NCBI GenBank assembly: GCA_040220455.1
Contig: JAVJUS010000094.1
Location: 1 to 64,000 of the forward strand
Length of the DNA: 64,000 nucleotides
From: JAVJUS01 sp040220455
GTDB lineage: Bacteria; Pseudomonadota; Alphaproteobacteria; DSM-16000; Inquilinaceae
Direction of reading: 5' to 3'
A program made the translations under genes and the position numbers. The notes beneath the pieces were generated by a model that did no database searches, had not been told where the DNA came from, and saw nothing but the letters and a program-made list of their open reading frames with translations. This document shows positions 53,324 to 62,480 of this stretch, piece after piece; position 1 is the stretch's first letter, and each line of letters opens with the position of its first letter.

Positions 53324-54043
53324 ATGGCCGACGATCGCGAACGCGACTTGTCCACCGACCCCGACAACTCCGAGCGCTCGGACCCCGGGCGGGGCCCACG
53401 CTGGGGCGCGGCCGGAGGGCTCCTGCGCCGCGATGGCTGGCCGCTGATCGGCGCGGCGGTCGCGCTGACCTTCGTGCTGGCGGCGATCGGCGACGGGCTC
53501 GGCTGGCTGGGCGTCGCTCTCGCGCTCTGGGTGGCGGCGGTCTTCCGGATTCCGCGCCGGACGGCGGGCGCTTCGAGCGGCGCCGAGGTGACGGCGCCCC
53601 TGGATGGCCGGGTCGTGCTCGTCGAGCCCTCGGTTCCGCCGCCCGGGCTGGAGATGGGGGTCGGGCCGGTGACCCGGATCCGTCTCGCGCCCGGCTGGCT
53701 GGACAGCCGCGTTGTCCGCGCGCCGGCCTTCGGTACCGTGACGGCCGCGCCGCCGGACGGTCCGCCGCCGCGGGGATGGCCCGGCATCCTGAGCGGTGAC
53801 GCCGGCCGGGTCGCGGCGCGGTGCCTGAGCCTCGCCGACGGCGCTCCGCTCGGCCTCGTCCTGCGCGCGGCCCCAATGGCGCCGGGCGCGAGCCTCGATC
53901 CCGACCTCGACGACCGGCTGACCGCCGGGGCGCCGATCGGCACCCTGCGCCTCGCCGGCGTGGTCGACGTCTACCTGCCGCCCGCCCGCGCCGCGCGAGT
54001 CGTCGAGGGGCAGCGTACCGTCGCCGGGGAGACGCCGCTGTAG
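53324..54043 (+). CDS. Phosphatidylserine-decarboxylase-like protein lacking the pyruvoyl site
   Basis: A 239-residue membrane-anchored protein with the layout of alphaproteobacterial Psd. It shows RRDGWPLIGAAVALT, a membrane segment (41-73), FRIPRRT, VTAPLDGRVVLVEP and a C-terminal VDVYLPPARAARVVEGQRTV. True Psd has R-F-G-S-R-V-D-V-Y-L-P, where Ser becomes the pyruvoyl group; here residues 209-215 read RLAGVVD, so the cleavable Gly-Ser is gone. The usual DVHVNR loop is also changed (GWLDSRVVRAP). It therefore should not self-process or decarboxylate. It may be a structural lipid-binding paralogue or a decaying copy. It follows mltG by 30 bases. Confidence 0.55.
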   Translation: MADDRERDLSTDPDNSERSDPGRGPRWGAAGGLLRRDGWPLIGAAVALTFVLAAIGDGLGWLGVALALWVAAVFRIPRRTAGASSGAEVTAPLDGRVVLVEPSVPPPGLEMGVGPVTRIRLAPGWLDSRVVRAPAFGTVTAAPPDGPPPRGWPGILSGDAGRVAARCLSLADGAPLGLVLRAAPMAPGASLDPDLDDRLTAGAPIGTLRLAGVVDVYLPPARAARVVEGQRTVAGETPL

Positions 54044-54156
54044 AAGCGGGTTTCCACATGTGGCGAGCAGGCCGTCCGGGGCACCCTTTCCCGGCGCATC
54101 CCGGACAGGTATCCTCGGTTGTAGGAAATCGCCGTCGAAGCTCGTGGAGAGCGACC

Positions 54157-55317
54157 ATGCCACGCGAAGCTGGCGCGCCGTGGCTCGGCGGGCCGACCGG
54201 CGCGGCGGATATCGTCGCGGTGACCGGGCAAAGTCTGGCGCGCGGCAGGGCTCGCGCGATCACCCGGGAGCCGGTCGACCCTCGCCGCGCGTTCCGCCTC
54301 ACGGGCGGGCCGGTTGCCGAAGGGCCGCAGGCGGTGTCCGGGCCGCTGGTGCCCCTGGCCGAAACGGTGGTGGAGAGTATCGCCAGCGGCTTCGCGGGCC
54401 AGCTCCTGTCGAACGATCGGCGGCGTTCGGTGATCGTCGTGGGACAGGCTGCCGGCGGTCAGCCCTATGCTGCCGTGCGCAAGGGGGCCGTGACCGGCGT
54501 CCACGAGCGCACGGTATCCCAGGTCGGCGCCGCCGCCGGGCTCGCCTCCGCCAGGGCGCGCGCCGTCCTGGTGCTGCACGGGGAGACCGACGGCGTTCTC
54601 GGCAACGCCGCCTATGACCGCGACCTGCTGGAATGGCTGGGCGCGTTCGAAGCCGACCTGGCGCCGTTCCTTGCCGATGGCGAGCGGCTGGCCCTGCTGA
54701 TCTGCCAGACCTCGAGCGTTTCCGGCTACGCCCGCGGTCGCCGGTCGCGCGACGCCTTCGTGACGCCGTTTCTCCAGTGCGCGGCCGCTCGGGCGAATCT
54801 CCGCATCCTCCTGGTCGGGCCGAAGTACCAGTACGACTACCTGGACCCGGCCCATCTCGACGCGGCATCGACGCGGGCTCATGGCGAGCTGTTCGCCAAG
54901 GTCTATGCCGAGGCGGTGATCGGCGGCGCGGCCTGGCGGCCGATGGGCCCGGATCGGGTCACGGTCGCCGGGCATCGGATCGTGATCGACTTCCATGTCC
55001 CGATAAGCCCGCTCGTGATCGACGACACGACGATCGCCGATCCGGGGCACGCCGGGTTCTGCCTGGTCGACGCCGGGACCTGCCGGATCGCCGACGTCGC
55101 CGTGACGGGGCCGAGCCAGGTGACGGTCGGCCTGTCGCATGACCCGCCGGCCGGCGCCCGGCTCAGCTATGCGTTCCACAACGGCGAGGACGGCCATTCC
55201 GGTCGCCGATACGGGGCGCGCGGCTGCCTGCGCGACAGCGATCCCACCCCCTCGGCGACGACCGGCGCGGCGCTGCGCAACTGGTGCGTGGCCTTCGAGC
55301 ACCGGATCGACGAGTGA
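54157..55317 (+). CDS. SGNH-fold esterase-like protein
   Basis: A 386-residue protein resembling sialate-O-acetylesterase/SGNH hydrolases: block I IVAVTGQSLARGRAR (Ser near residue 26), block III VLVLHGETDGVLGNAAYDRD, LALLICQTSSVSGYARGRRS, and the catalytic DxxH pair in YLDPAHLDAASTRAHGELFA. A C-terminal beta domain (about 270-386) ends in RNWCVAFEHRI. No signal peptide seen. Probably removes acetyl groups from a glycan; an acyltransferase gene lies 600 bases away on the other strand. ATG 54157 with GGAG. Confidence 0.7.
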   Translation: MPREAGAPWLGGPTGAADIVAVTGQSLARGRARAITREPVDPRRAFRLTGGPVAEGPQAVSGPLVPLAETVVESIASGFAGQLLSNDRRRSVIVVGQAAGGQPYAAVRKGAVTGVHERTVSQVGAAAGLASARARAVLVLHGETDGVLGNAAYDRDLLEWLGAFEADLAPFLADGERLALLICQTSSVSGYARGRRSRDAFVTPFLQCAAARANLRILLVGPKYQYDYLDPAHLDAASTRAHGELFAKVYAEAVIGGAAWRPMGPDRVTVAGHRIVIDFHVPISPLVIDDTTIADPGHAGFCLVDAGTCRIADVAVTGPSQVTVGLSHDPPAGARLSYAFHNGEDGHSGRRYGARGCLRDSDPTPSATTGAALRNWCVAFEHRIDE

Positions 55318-55387
55318 CGGTGTTCTTGTGAGCTGACGGGGCACCGGCCGGGAGGGAGGCGCCGGCCGGCGCCCCGTCCGGGCCCCG

Positions 55388-55762
55388 TCACGTCTCCCGG
55401 AAGACCAGTTCCATGAGTTGGCCGCCCGGGGCGCGCAGGAACAGGCGGTGTTCGCACAGCTCCGCGATGTAGTTCCGGGCATGCGGGATTTCGAGCCGAC
55501 GGAGCCGCTCGACGAAGCCATCGAGATCCGTCAGGCGAAAGGCGATGTGATCGATCGTCTCGGCGCCGTCGTCGCCGGGCTGGTCGGACCCGGCGGCACC
55601 GATGAGGTGCACGATCGGCGCGTCGCCTTCGTAGAGCCAGTGCCCCGGGATGTGACGGATCTCCCGTGGTCGCGGACCCTCCGTAAGGCCGAAAAGGTCG
55701 CAAAAGAACCGCCGCGTCGCGTCGAGATGTCGGGTGCGCAGCGTCACGTGATCGAGTTGCAT
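55388..55762 (-). CDS. VOC family (glyoxalase-like) protein
   Basis: A 124-residue single vicinal-oxygen-chelate module: MQLDHVTLRTRHLDATRRFF, HIPGHWLYEGDAPIVHLIG, ETIDHIAFRLTDLDGFVERL, LFLRAPGGQLMELVF. Metal ligands fit His5, His72 and Glu119. Reaction unknown (glyoxalase, dioxygenase or resistance-type). AGGAAGG ribosome site. Confidence 0.83.
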   Translation of the reverse strand: MQLDHVTLRTRHLDATRRFFCDLFGLTEGPRPREIRHIPGHWLYEGDAPIVHLIGAAGSDQPGDDGAETIDHIAFRLTDLDGFVERLRRLEIPHARNYIAELCEHRLFLRAPGGQLMELVFRET

Positions 55763-55845
55763 CGTACCTTCCTGTTTGCCGGCCGCCGGCCGCCGGCGGG
55801 CGCTGCTGGCTCGCGGGCCACGGCACCCGCCGTGAGCCGAAGGGG

Positions 55846-57000
55846 TCAGGGCCTGCCGAACCCGCGCCGGAGGCCCGTGAAGCGGGCGGGGCCCAGCCGC
55901 ATGGCCGGCTCTTCGACCATCCGGTAGAGGACCCAGCCGAGAAAGAGCGTTCCGGCGAAGTAGCCGAGGATCATGGCCGCCCCGCCGGCCGCTCCGAAGG
56001 TGATCCCGCCCAACCAGCGACTGACGAAGAAGATCGAGACGCCCTGGACGAGGTAGAAGCCGAAGGAGACGCGGCCGAGGAACTGCATCGTGTCGCCCTC
56101 CAGAACGCCGGGCGTCGTGCCTTTGGCGTCCTTGTCGGCGAGGGTCGCGATAAGGGCCACGAGCGGGATCGCGTAGCAGATGCCGAAGGAATAGAGGAAC
56201 GGCAGCCGCATGGAGAGCGCGTAGGACGCGGCCAGAGCGGCGAAGATCGGCAGCAGCCCGATCGACGGCCAGCGCCCCGCGCCGGCGATCCGCGCGGCGA
56301 TCATGCCGAGCACGAACTCGACCAGCCGGGTGCCGGGAAAGATGTAGCCGAACCAGAGCTGCATCGCCGAGATCGGCGTGATGGGCGACTTCGGCTCGGC
56401 GGGGATCACGAACTGGGTCACCTGCACGACGACGAGCATCCCGAGGAAGGCGAGGGCGCCGGCCAGGACGAGACGCCGTTCGGGAATCGCCCTGACCAGG
56501 GGAATCATCGCCGGGAACAGGAGGTAGAACAGCAGATCGCAGGACAGCGACCAGGATGGCGGATTCACGCTGACATAGACGCCCGGATCCGGACTCATCG
56601 GATGCAGGAGCAGGAGATTGGTCAGGGCCGTCGGCACCGAGGTGTAGGCGCCAGCGAACAACGCCAGTGCGAGCAGCCACATCGCCGCGTGCGACGGGTA
56701 GATCTTCAGCAGCCGGCGCCACATGAACCGCCGGATCGAATAGCTCTCGCCCGTCGCCCAGGTGATGACGAAACCGGAAAGGATGAAGAAGAAGCTGACG
56801 CCCACATAGCCCATGTGCCGCAGCGCCCGTTCGAACCCGGCGGCGATGTCCGGGTCCGCGAAGGGGTTGACCGGGCCGTGTGGCGGGATCGGGGAGTTCA
56901 CCAGGGAGACGTGAAAGAAAAAGACGGCGAGCGCGGCGAAGAACCGCATGCCCGTCAATGACGGGAGCCGGGGTGGGGATGCCGAAGGGTCTCGGGACAT
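55846..57000 (-). CDS. Acyltransferase-3 family membrane protein (OafA-like)
   Basis: A 384-residue membrane acyltransferase that transfers acyl (often acetyl) groups to surface glycans. Around ten membrane segments; family motifs are LPSLTGMRFFAALAVFFFHV, YVGVSFFFILSGFVITWATG, RRLLKIYPSHAAMWLLALAL, WSLSCDLLFYLLFPAMIP, and FLGRVSFGFYLVQGVSIFFV near the end. No SGNH domain is attached, but an SGNH esterase gene lies nearby. The acceptor is unknown. Confidence 0.88.
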   Translation of the reverse strand: MSRDPSASPPRLPSLTGMRFFAALAVFFFHVSLVNSPIPPHGPVNPFADPDIAAGFERALRHMGYVGVSFFFILSGFVITWATGESYSIRRFMWRRLLKIYPSHAAMWLLALALFAGAYTSVPTALTNLLLLHPMSPDPGVYVSVNPPSWSLSCDLLFYLLFPAMIPLVRAIPERRLVLAGALAFLGMLVVVQVTQFVIPAEPKSPITPISAMQLWFGYIFPGTRLVEFVLGMIAARIAGAGRWPSIGLLPIFAALAASYALSMRLPFLYSFGICYAIPLVALIATLADKDAKGTTPGVLEGDTMQFLGRVSFGFYLVQGVSIFFVSRWLGGITFGAAGGAAMILGYFAGTLFLGWVLYRMVEEPAMRLGPARFTGLRRGFGRP

Positions 57001-57074
57001 GGTGATCGACCTTTCTCGAGGGGGACTCCGGCACGGGGATGCGGCCGGAGCCGCATCCCGCCCACCGGCGTCGA

Positions 57075-58541
57075 TCAATCGGCCGTCCTGGGACGACCGG
57101 CCAACAGGGCGATCAGGAAGCCCAGGGCCACCAGGGCGACATTCACGCAGACCGCGAAGAGAATGCCGTCGAGGATCGTGAGCTGGCCGTAGCCGCCCGT
57201 CTCTTCGGGCGCGATGGCCAGCATCCGGGCTGCCGCGATCGCGCTCATGACAGGAATTCCGACCGTGATGCCGAACTGCTGGGTCAGCGTGGCGAGACCG
57301 GTGGCGAGGCCCTGCTCGTGGTTCGGCAGGCCCGAGGTCGCCGCGGTCATGAAGCCGACGATCGCCAGCATGTTGCCGATGCCGCCGAGGAAAGTCGCGA
57401 CGAGCAGTAGGATCATCGAGTCCGGGGTCGGCCCGAGCAGGATGAGCGCGGCCGTGGCGACCGCCTGAAGCCCGAAGCCGGCCATCAGCGTGCCGCGGTT
57501 GCCTACACGACCGAGCACCCGTGGCGCCGTCACGCCGCCCAGAATCGTGCCCGCGCCCAGCACCGCGAAGGCGAGACCGGTGACCAGGCCCGAACGCCCG
57601 AGCACTTCCTGCATGTACAGGGTCATCAGGAAGACGAGCGACGTCTCGGTCGCGAAGGCCAGCAGGCCGGACAAGTTGCCGACCAGGACGGACCGCTTGG
57701 CGAGAATCTGAAGCGGGACCAGCGGCTGCGCGGCCCGCTTCTCGACGAGCCAGAACGCCACGAAGAGGACCAGGCTTGCGACCAGCGCCTCGATGCCCAG
57801 GGCGGCGTCCCAGCCGTTGTTGCCGAGCTGGGTCACGCCGTAGACCAGGGCCAGCACCGCCGAGGTGACCAGGATCGCGCCCGCCACGTCGAGGCTCGGC
57901 TTCGTCTCGGGCTCCTCCGGCCGGGGCACGAAGATCGGGGCCGCGACCGCGACGATCAGCGCGATCGGCACGTTGATGAAGAACAGCCAGCGCCATCCCG
58001 TCAGGTCGAGCAGGACGCCGCTGAGGATGGCGCCCGTCGTGAAGCCGGCCGACATGATCGCGCCGTTCATGCCCAGTGCCCGGTCGCGCAGCGGGCCTTC
58101 GGGGAAGGAGGTCGTCAGGAGCGACAGGGCCGCCGGCGTCACCATGGCGGTGGACAGGCCCTGCGCCACGCGCGCCGCCAGCAGGATCGACGGATTGGTC
58201 GCCAAGCCGCCGATCAGGGACGACACGCCCAGCGCGACCATGCCCAGGATGAACAGCCGCCGCCGGCCGAAGTAGTCGCCCAGCCGGCCGAAGAACAGGG
58301 TGAAGCCCGCCGCAGCGAGGGCGAAGGCGGTCACGATCCACTGGATGTTGCCGAGGGTGAAGCCGAGGCTCTCGCCGATGACGGGCAGCGCGACGTTGAG
58401 GATGGAGAAATCGACCGCGAGCATGAACTGCGCGAGCAGCAACAGGACGAGGATCCGCCAGCGGTCGAATGTCATGCGGTCCGCGCTCGGCGCCGGGGAA
58501 TCGAGTCCGATGTCCCGGTCGCCTTCGATGTCGGTGGGCAT
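57075..58541 (-). CDS. MFS drug:H+ antiporter, 14-helix type
   Basis: A 488-residue efflux transporter of the EmrB/QacA (DHA2) kind. Motif A is FFGRLGDYFGRRRLFI, motif B AARVAQGLSTAMVTPAALSL, and motif C SAGFTTGAILSGVLLDLTGW; about 14 hydrophobic helices. No MFP partner (EmrA) adjoins. The start MPTDIEGDRD was chosen for AAAGGA upstream. Substrates unknown. Confidence 0.88.
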   Translation of the reverse strand: MPTDIEGDRDIGLDSPAPSADRMTFDRWRILVLLLLAQFMLAVDFSILNVALPVIGESLGFTLGNIQWIVTAFALAAAGFTLFFGRLGDYFGRRRLFILGMVALGVSSLIGGLATNPSILLAARVAQGLSTAMVTPAALSLLTTSFPEGPLRDRALGMNGAIMSAGFTTGAILSGVLLDLTGWRWLFFINVPIALIVAVAAPIFVPRPEEPETKPSLDVAGAILVTSAVLALVYGVTQLGNNGWDAALGIEALVASLVLFVAFWLVEKRAAQPLVPLQILAKRSVLVGNLSGLLAFATETSLVFLMTLYMQEVLGRSGLVTGLAFAVLGAGTILGGVTAPRVLGRVGNRGTLMAGFGLQAVATAALILLGPTPDSMILLLVATFLGGIGNMLAIVGFMTAATSGLPNHEQGLATGLATLTQQFGITVGIPVMSAIAAARMLAIAPEETGGYGQLTILDGILFAVCVNVALVALGFLIALLAGRPRTAD

Positions 58542-58937
58542 ACCGTCTGTCCTTTCCGCCGGGCGTGGCCCGCGCTTGCCCGGCATGGCGCTTCGAGGCC
58601 GTGGCGCCGGCGGATCGGGGTCGCCTCGCTCCTCGGGCTCGGCGCGTGCGGGCCCGCTGCCGTGGGGGACCGAGAGCGAGCGGCGATGGTCCGCCGGCGG
58701 ATGCCCCGGAGCGTATCGGTGGGCGCGACCCCTCCGGTAGCCCGAGATCCGGCGATAGACTCTCTCTGGTTGTTCAAGAATGCGAACGCAGGCGGCCCGT
58801 GCCCTCGGCCCGTGCGGGTCGCCCCCCGCCGGAGGCCGCGCGCGCGCGACGGCGCCGACGATGCCGTCACGTGCCGCTACGCGGTCGGCGACTTACGCCG
58901 GCGGCCGAGGTGTCGGAGGGCGATACCCGCAGGCGCT
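58542..58937. other. Intergenic gap between MFS and SDR genes, nothing recognised
   Basis: 396 bases of GC-rich sequence with no frame that looks coding and no clear terminator; a promoter for the MFS gene is expected at its left end. Confidence 0.4.
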
Positions 58938-59822
58938 TCAGCGGTCGGGGGCGTCCGGCCTTCCGCCGGCAGTGCCCGGGCCGCTTCCCGCCGCATCGGC
59001 CCGCGGGTCGAGGGCCGGCTTGGCCGGAGTGCGTTTGAGCAGGCGGTCGACCAGGGCCGGGGGCAGGGCCGCGAGGAGCAGGACCATCCAGTAGGTCGGC
59101 CAGGGAAAGGCGATGCGCCCGCGATTGCGCGCCAGGCCGCGCCGGATGATCCGCGCCGCCTTGTCGGCCTCCATCAGGAAAGGCATGCGGTAGGGGTTGC
59201 GCGCCGTCATCGGGCTCTTGACGAATCCTGGGCAGATCACGCTGACCGCTACGCCGTGCGGCGCCAGGGCGGGGCGCAGCCCCTCGCCCCAGACGCGCAC
59301 CGCGGCCTTGGTCGCGGCGTAGGCGGGCGCGCCCGGGAAGCCGCGGAAGCTCGCCAGCGAGCTCATGAGCGCGATCTGACCGTGCGGCCCGTCGCCCAGC
59401 CCGTCCTCCTTGCGGCGGCGGGCGCGCTCGACCATCCGGTCGACGATCGGCAGGACGGTGTCTAGGACGCCGTCGACATTGATCGCGAAGAGCCGGCGCA
59501 CCTGGTCCGCCGGCTCGCCCACCGCGCCGTCTTTGCCGCCGCCCCCGCCGGAGACGCCGGCATTGGCGATCACCAGGTCGATCGGCGTCGCCGAATCGAC
59601 CTCCACCAACCACCGGGTCAGGAAGGCCGAGTCGGTGACGTCCACGGTGGCGTGGCGCACGGTGGCGCCATCGTCGCGGCACGCGGCGGCGACCGCGTCG
59701 AGCCGGTCCAGATCGCGCCCGGTCAGCACCAGCGTCACGCCCTCGGCGGCGTAGAGCCTGGCGAGCGCGGCGCCGATGCCGCTCGACGCGCCGGTGATCA
59801 GGATCGTCTTCGGATCGCGCAT
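58938..59822 (-). CDS. SDR family oxidoreductase
   Basis: A 294-residue classical short-chain dehydrogenase: ILITGASSGIGAALARLYAA, LVIANAGVSGGGGGKDG, Ser in ALMSSLASFRGF, catalytic YAATKAAVRVW, and PGFVKSPMTARNPYRMPFLM. The latter and the hydrophobic YWMVLLLAALPPALVDRLL near the end are typical of the DltE-like/membrane-associated SDRs. A Pro/Asp-rich tail ends the protein. Substrate unknown; divergent from yicC. Confidence 0.85.
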   Translation of the reverse strand: MRDPKTILITGASSGIGAALARLYAAEGVTLVLTGRDLDRLDAVAAACRDDGATVRHATVDVTDSAFLTRWLVEVDSATPIDLVIANAGVSGGGGGKDGAVGEPADQVRRLFAINVDGVLDTVLPIVDRMVERARRRKEDGLGDGPHGQIALMSSLASFRGFPGAPAYAATKAAVRVWGEGLRPALAPHGVAVSVICPGFVKSPMTARNPYRMPFLMEADKAARIIRRGLARNRGRIAFPWPTYWMVLLLAALPPALVDRLLKRTPAKPALDPRADAAGSGPGTAGGRPDAPDR

Positions 59823-59921
59823 GGCAGGCCCGCGCTTGTTGGGGAAGAGAGGGGGAGTCTATAACGACGCCCGGCGCGCCCCCCGATCTTGCCCGCGCGC
59901 CCGCAGCGGAGCCAGGATGCC

Positions 59922-60875
59922 GTGACCGCCCGCCAGACCCCCGCCCCCGAGCCCGCCTCCGAGCCGGCGCCCGCCGCCGACTCCGATGCCGGCGCCGGCC
60001 TCGTCAGCATGACCGGCTTCGCCCGCGACACCGGCGAGGCCGCCGGCTTCACCTGGGTCTGGGAGGCGCGCAGCGTCAACGGCAAGCAGCTCGACGTCCG
60101 CCCGCGCCTGCCCTCGGGCATGGAGCGGCTGGAGCCGACGGTCCGTGCCGAGGCCCAGGCTCGGTTCAAGCGGGGCAACGTCTCGCTCGGCCTGTCGCTC
60201 GGCCGGGCCGAGGCCGTTCCGCGCCTGCGCCTCAACCGGGAGGTCGTCGACCAGGTCATGGCGCTGGCCCGCGAGATCGAGGGCATCGGCGCCGCGCCGC
60301 CCCGGCTCGACTCCCTGCTCTCCGTGCGCGGCGTGATCGAATCGGTCGACACCCTGGACGAGACCGATCAGGAGGCGTTGGACGCCGCCATCCTCGCCTC
60401 GCTCGGCCGGGCGCTCGACGCGCTGGCCCGCGCGCGGTTGGAGGAGGGCGCGCGGCTCGCCGGCGTTCTGGGCGGCGCGATCGACCGGATCGAGGCGCTG
60501 GTCGCCGATGCCCGCGCGAGCGCCGAGGCTCAGCCCGAGGCGCTGCGCGAACGGCTGCGCCAGCAGGTCGCCGAGATCCTGGAGGCCCGTGCCGGCCTGC
60601 CGGAGGACCGGCTCGCCCAGGAGGTCGCGGTCCTGGTCGCCAAGGCGGACGTGCGCGAGGAGCTCGACCGCCTCGACGCTCATATCGAGCAGGCGCGCGG
60701 CCTCCTGACCGAAGGCGGGCCGGTGGGCCGGCGGCTCGATTTCCTGTGCCAGGAATTCAACCGCGAGGCCAACACCCTGTGCTCCAAGGCTGCCGAGGTG
60801 GCGCTGACTCGCGTCGGACTCGACCTCAAGGCGGTCATCGACCAGTTTCGCGAGCAGATCCAGAACATCGAATGA
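59922..60875 (+). CDS. YicC/YloC family endoribonuclease
   Basis: A roughly 317-residue protein of the YicC family, shown in other bacteria to cleave RNA and affect small-RNA turnover. VSMTGFARDTGEAAGFTWVW is the family N-terminus, WEARSVNGKQLDVRPRLPSG follows, and the C-terminus has GRRLDFLCQEFNREANTLCS and VDLKAVIDQFREQIQNIE-type ending. The GTG at 59922 (AGGA/GGAG before it) gives a Pro/Ala/Glu-rich extension; ATG 60009 at MTGFAR is the other candidate. The stop overlaps the gmk start by ATGA; yicC-gmk pairing is typical. Confidence 0.9.
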   Translation: MTARQTPAPEPASEPAPAADSDAGAGLVSMTGFARDTGEAAGFTWVWEARSVNGKQLDVRPRLPSGMERLEPTVRAEAQARFKRGNVSLGLSLGRAEAVPRLRLNREVVDQVMALAREIEGIGAAPPRLDSLLSVRGVIESVDTLDETDQEALDAAILASLGRALDALARARLEEGARLAGVLGGAIDRIEALVADARASAEAQPEALRERLRQQVAEILEARAGLPEDRLAQEVAVLVAKADVREELDRLDAHIEQARGLLTEGGPVGRRLDFLCQEFNREANTLCSKAAEVALTRVGLDLKAVIDQFREQIQNIE

Positions 60876-61582
60876 CCGCCACCGTGCCCCGATCCCAGGC
60901 AGACAGCCGCCCGAAAGCCGAGGCCGACGGCCGGCCGGCCCGCTCGACGCCGGGCGGGGTCAAGCGCCGCGGGCTGATGTTCGTCCTGTCCTCGCCGTCG
61001 GGCGCGGGCAAGACGACGATCAGCCGGCGTCTGCTGGAGACCGACGACAACCTGGGCCTGTCGGTCTCGGTGACGACCCGAGCTCCCCGGCCGGGGGAGC
61101 GCGACGGCGTCGACTACCACTTCATCGACCGGGCGCGGTACGACGCCATGGTGGCCGAGGAGGCACTGCTGGAGCACGCGCGGGTCTTCGACCATTTCTA
61201 CGGCACGCCGCGCGGGCCGGTGGAGGAGGCGCTGCAGGCGGGCCGCGACATCCTATTCGACATCGACTGGCAGGGCACCCAGCAACTGACGGAGAGCGCG
61301 CGCGACGACCTCGTCAGCGTCTTCATTCTGCCGCCCTCGGGCGCCGAGCTGGAGCGCCGCCTGCGCCAGCGCGCCCAGGACAGCGAGGACGTCATCGCCC
61401 GGCGCATGGCCAAGGCCGCCGACGAGATGAGTCACTACCCGGAATACGACTACGTCATCGTCAACACGAATATCGAGGAATCGGTCGACAAGGTCCGCTC
61501 GATCCTGGTCGCCGAGCGCCTGCGCCGCGAACGCCAGATCGGCCTTTCCGACTTCGTCCGCCACCTCCAGGCGGAGGAGTAG
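60872..61582 (+). CDS. gmk: Guanylate kinase
   Basis: Phosphorylates GMP to GDP. 236 residues with an extra 33-residue basic N-terminus; P-loop SGAGKTT (43-49), RAPRPGERDGVDYHFIDR, GTPRGPVEEALQAGRDILFD and DIDWQGTQQL, IFILPPS-type loop, ARRMAKAADEMSHYPEYDYV. The last 23 codons plus 9 bases occur again at 62481-62558, so this 3' end has been duplicated, with an AT-rich insert between the copies. The gene is complete. Confidence 0.96.
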   Translation: MTATVPRSQADSRPKAEADGRPARSTPGGVKRRGLMFVLSSPSGAGKTTISRRLLETDDNLGLSVSVTTRAPRPGERDGVDYHFIDRARYDAMVAEEALLEHARVFDHFYGTPRGPVEEALQAGRDILFDIDWQGTQQLTESARDDLVSVFILPPSGAELERRLRQRAQDSEDVIARRMAKAADEMSHYPEYDYVIVNTNIEESVDKVRSILVAERLRRERQIGLSDFVRHLQAEE

Positions 61583-61591
61583 GGGCCGGCG
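61514..61591 (+). repeat. 78-base direct repeat, left copy (gmk 3' end)
   Basis: Covers the end of gmk and 9 bases beyond. It matches 62481-62558 at 77 of 78 positions (one T/C difference in a third-codon-like position). The similarity resumes about 15 bases further right in a REP-type half site (61607-61635 against 62574-62602). Confidence 0.92.
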
Positions 61592-61850
61592 AGGTGGCAC
61601 CCTATCGTAGGTCGGTCGAGCGAAGCGAAGCCGACAGAGTTCCAAAGACATTTTTCTACTGATTGACTTCGGTCGAAGTCTCGCGTTTCTGAAAAATATT
61701 ACAAAATTCCGAATAGGTCTTTCTAATCGAAATCGTTGCCATTTCACCGATTATACACTCTTTAATCTATGAACCACGGCAATTGGTTCGAATAATCTTT
61801 TGTAGCGTAATCAAGACGGTCGAATTCGCACGATTTGGGAGGTCATACGA

Positions 61851-62366
61851 ATGCAGAGTATTTTGACCTTTGTAGTGCTGATCTTGGCGGCCGCTCCTGC
61901 TGCCGCGCAGTGGGAGGGGCCGCAATTCGATCCATACGCGGTGCCGATCGAAAATCGACCTGAGGTCAGGCGGCTTACCTATGGCGCGTATCAAGCGCCT
62001 TTTGTTCTTCCGCTTGATCCGGGCCCGGATTTCGATGTGGAACGCGCTACTAGGCTGGCGCGGCGGACAATGGCCGTTGTCTTTCGCCACTGTCCGTTGG
62101 CCTACGATCGCGTTTACATGATTGACGCTCCACAGCTTCACCAACCCTCCGTAAGTTGGACTGATCCGACGCCCGCCTGGAAGACGGGAGGGCCCCGATG
62201 GAGATGGCGTCTTGCGATATGGCCTGCGCCAACCCACGCATGGTCCGTAACTGCAACAGTTCATGATGAAGGAGGTGTACGGTTGGCTTTCGATGAAGAC
62301 CTTGCAGTATTATGCGACACCACCGTTCTCACGAATGTGAGCTTGGTAATCGACGACCTGTTTTAA
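61851..62366 (+). CDS. Secreted hypothetical protein in an AT-rich insert
   Basis: A 171-residue protein with a clear signal peptide (MQSILTFVVLILAAAPAAAQ, cut before WEGPQF). The mature part has RRLTYGAYQAPFVLPLDPGP, ARRTMAVVFRHCPLAYDRVY, several Trp (RWRWRLAIWPAP) and one or two Cys. No family recognised. The gene and its flanks (about 61600-62480) are markedly richer in A and T than the surrounding DNA and use codons unlike the neighbours, a sign of transfer. GGGAGG lies 8 bases before the ATG. It is the only gene between the two gmk 3'-end copies. Confidence 0.7.
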   Translation: MQSILTFVVLILAAAPAAAQWEGPQFDPYAVPIENRPEVRRLTYGAYQAPFVLPLDPGPDFDVERATRLARRTMAVVFRHCPLAYDRVYMIDAPQLHQPSVSWTDPTPAWKTGGPRWRWRLAIWPAPTHAWSVTATVHDEGGVRLAFDEDLAVLCDTTVLTNVSLVIDDLF

Positions 62367-62480
62367 ATGGTGCGTTTCTGCAGCCAATTGGGCGATTGTT
62401 GACTAGAACGAGCACGTGAATTCGGGCGAGCCTCCGACAGTCACGTTGCCTGTGGGCGCGTCCTTCGAGGACTAGCCAGC

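Noticed and set aside
59917..59925. Three-codon upstream frame (ATG CCG TGA) overlapping the yicC GTG start as a regulatory mini-frame
   Set aside because: Too short to separate from chance, and the yicC start itself is uncertain.
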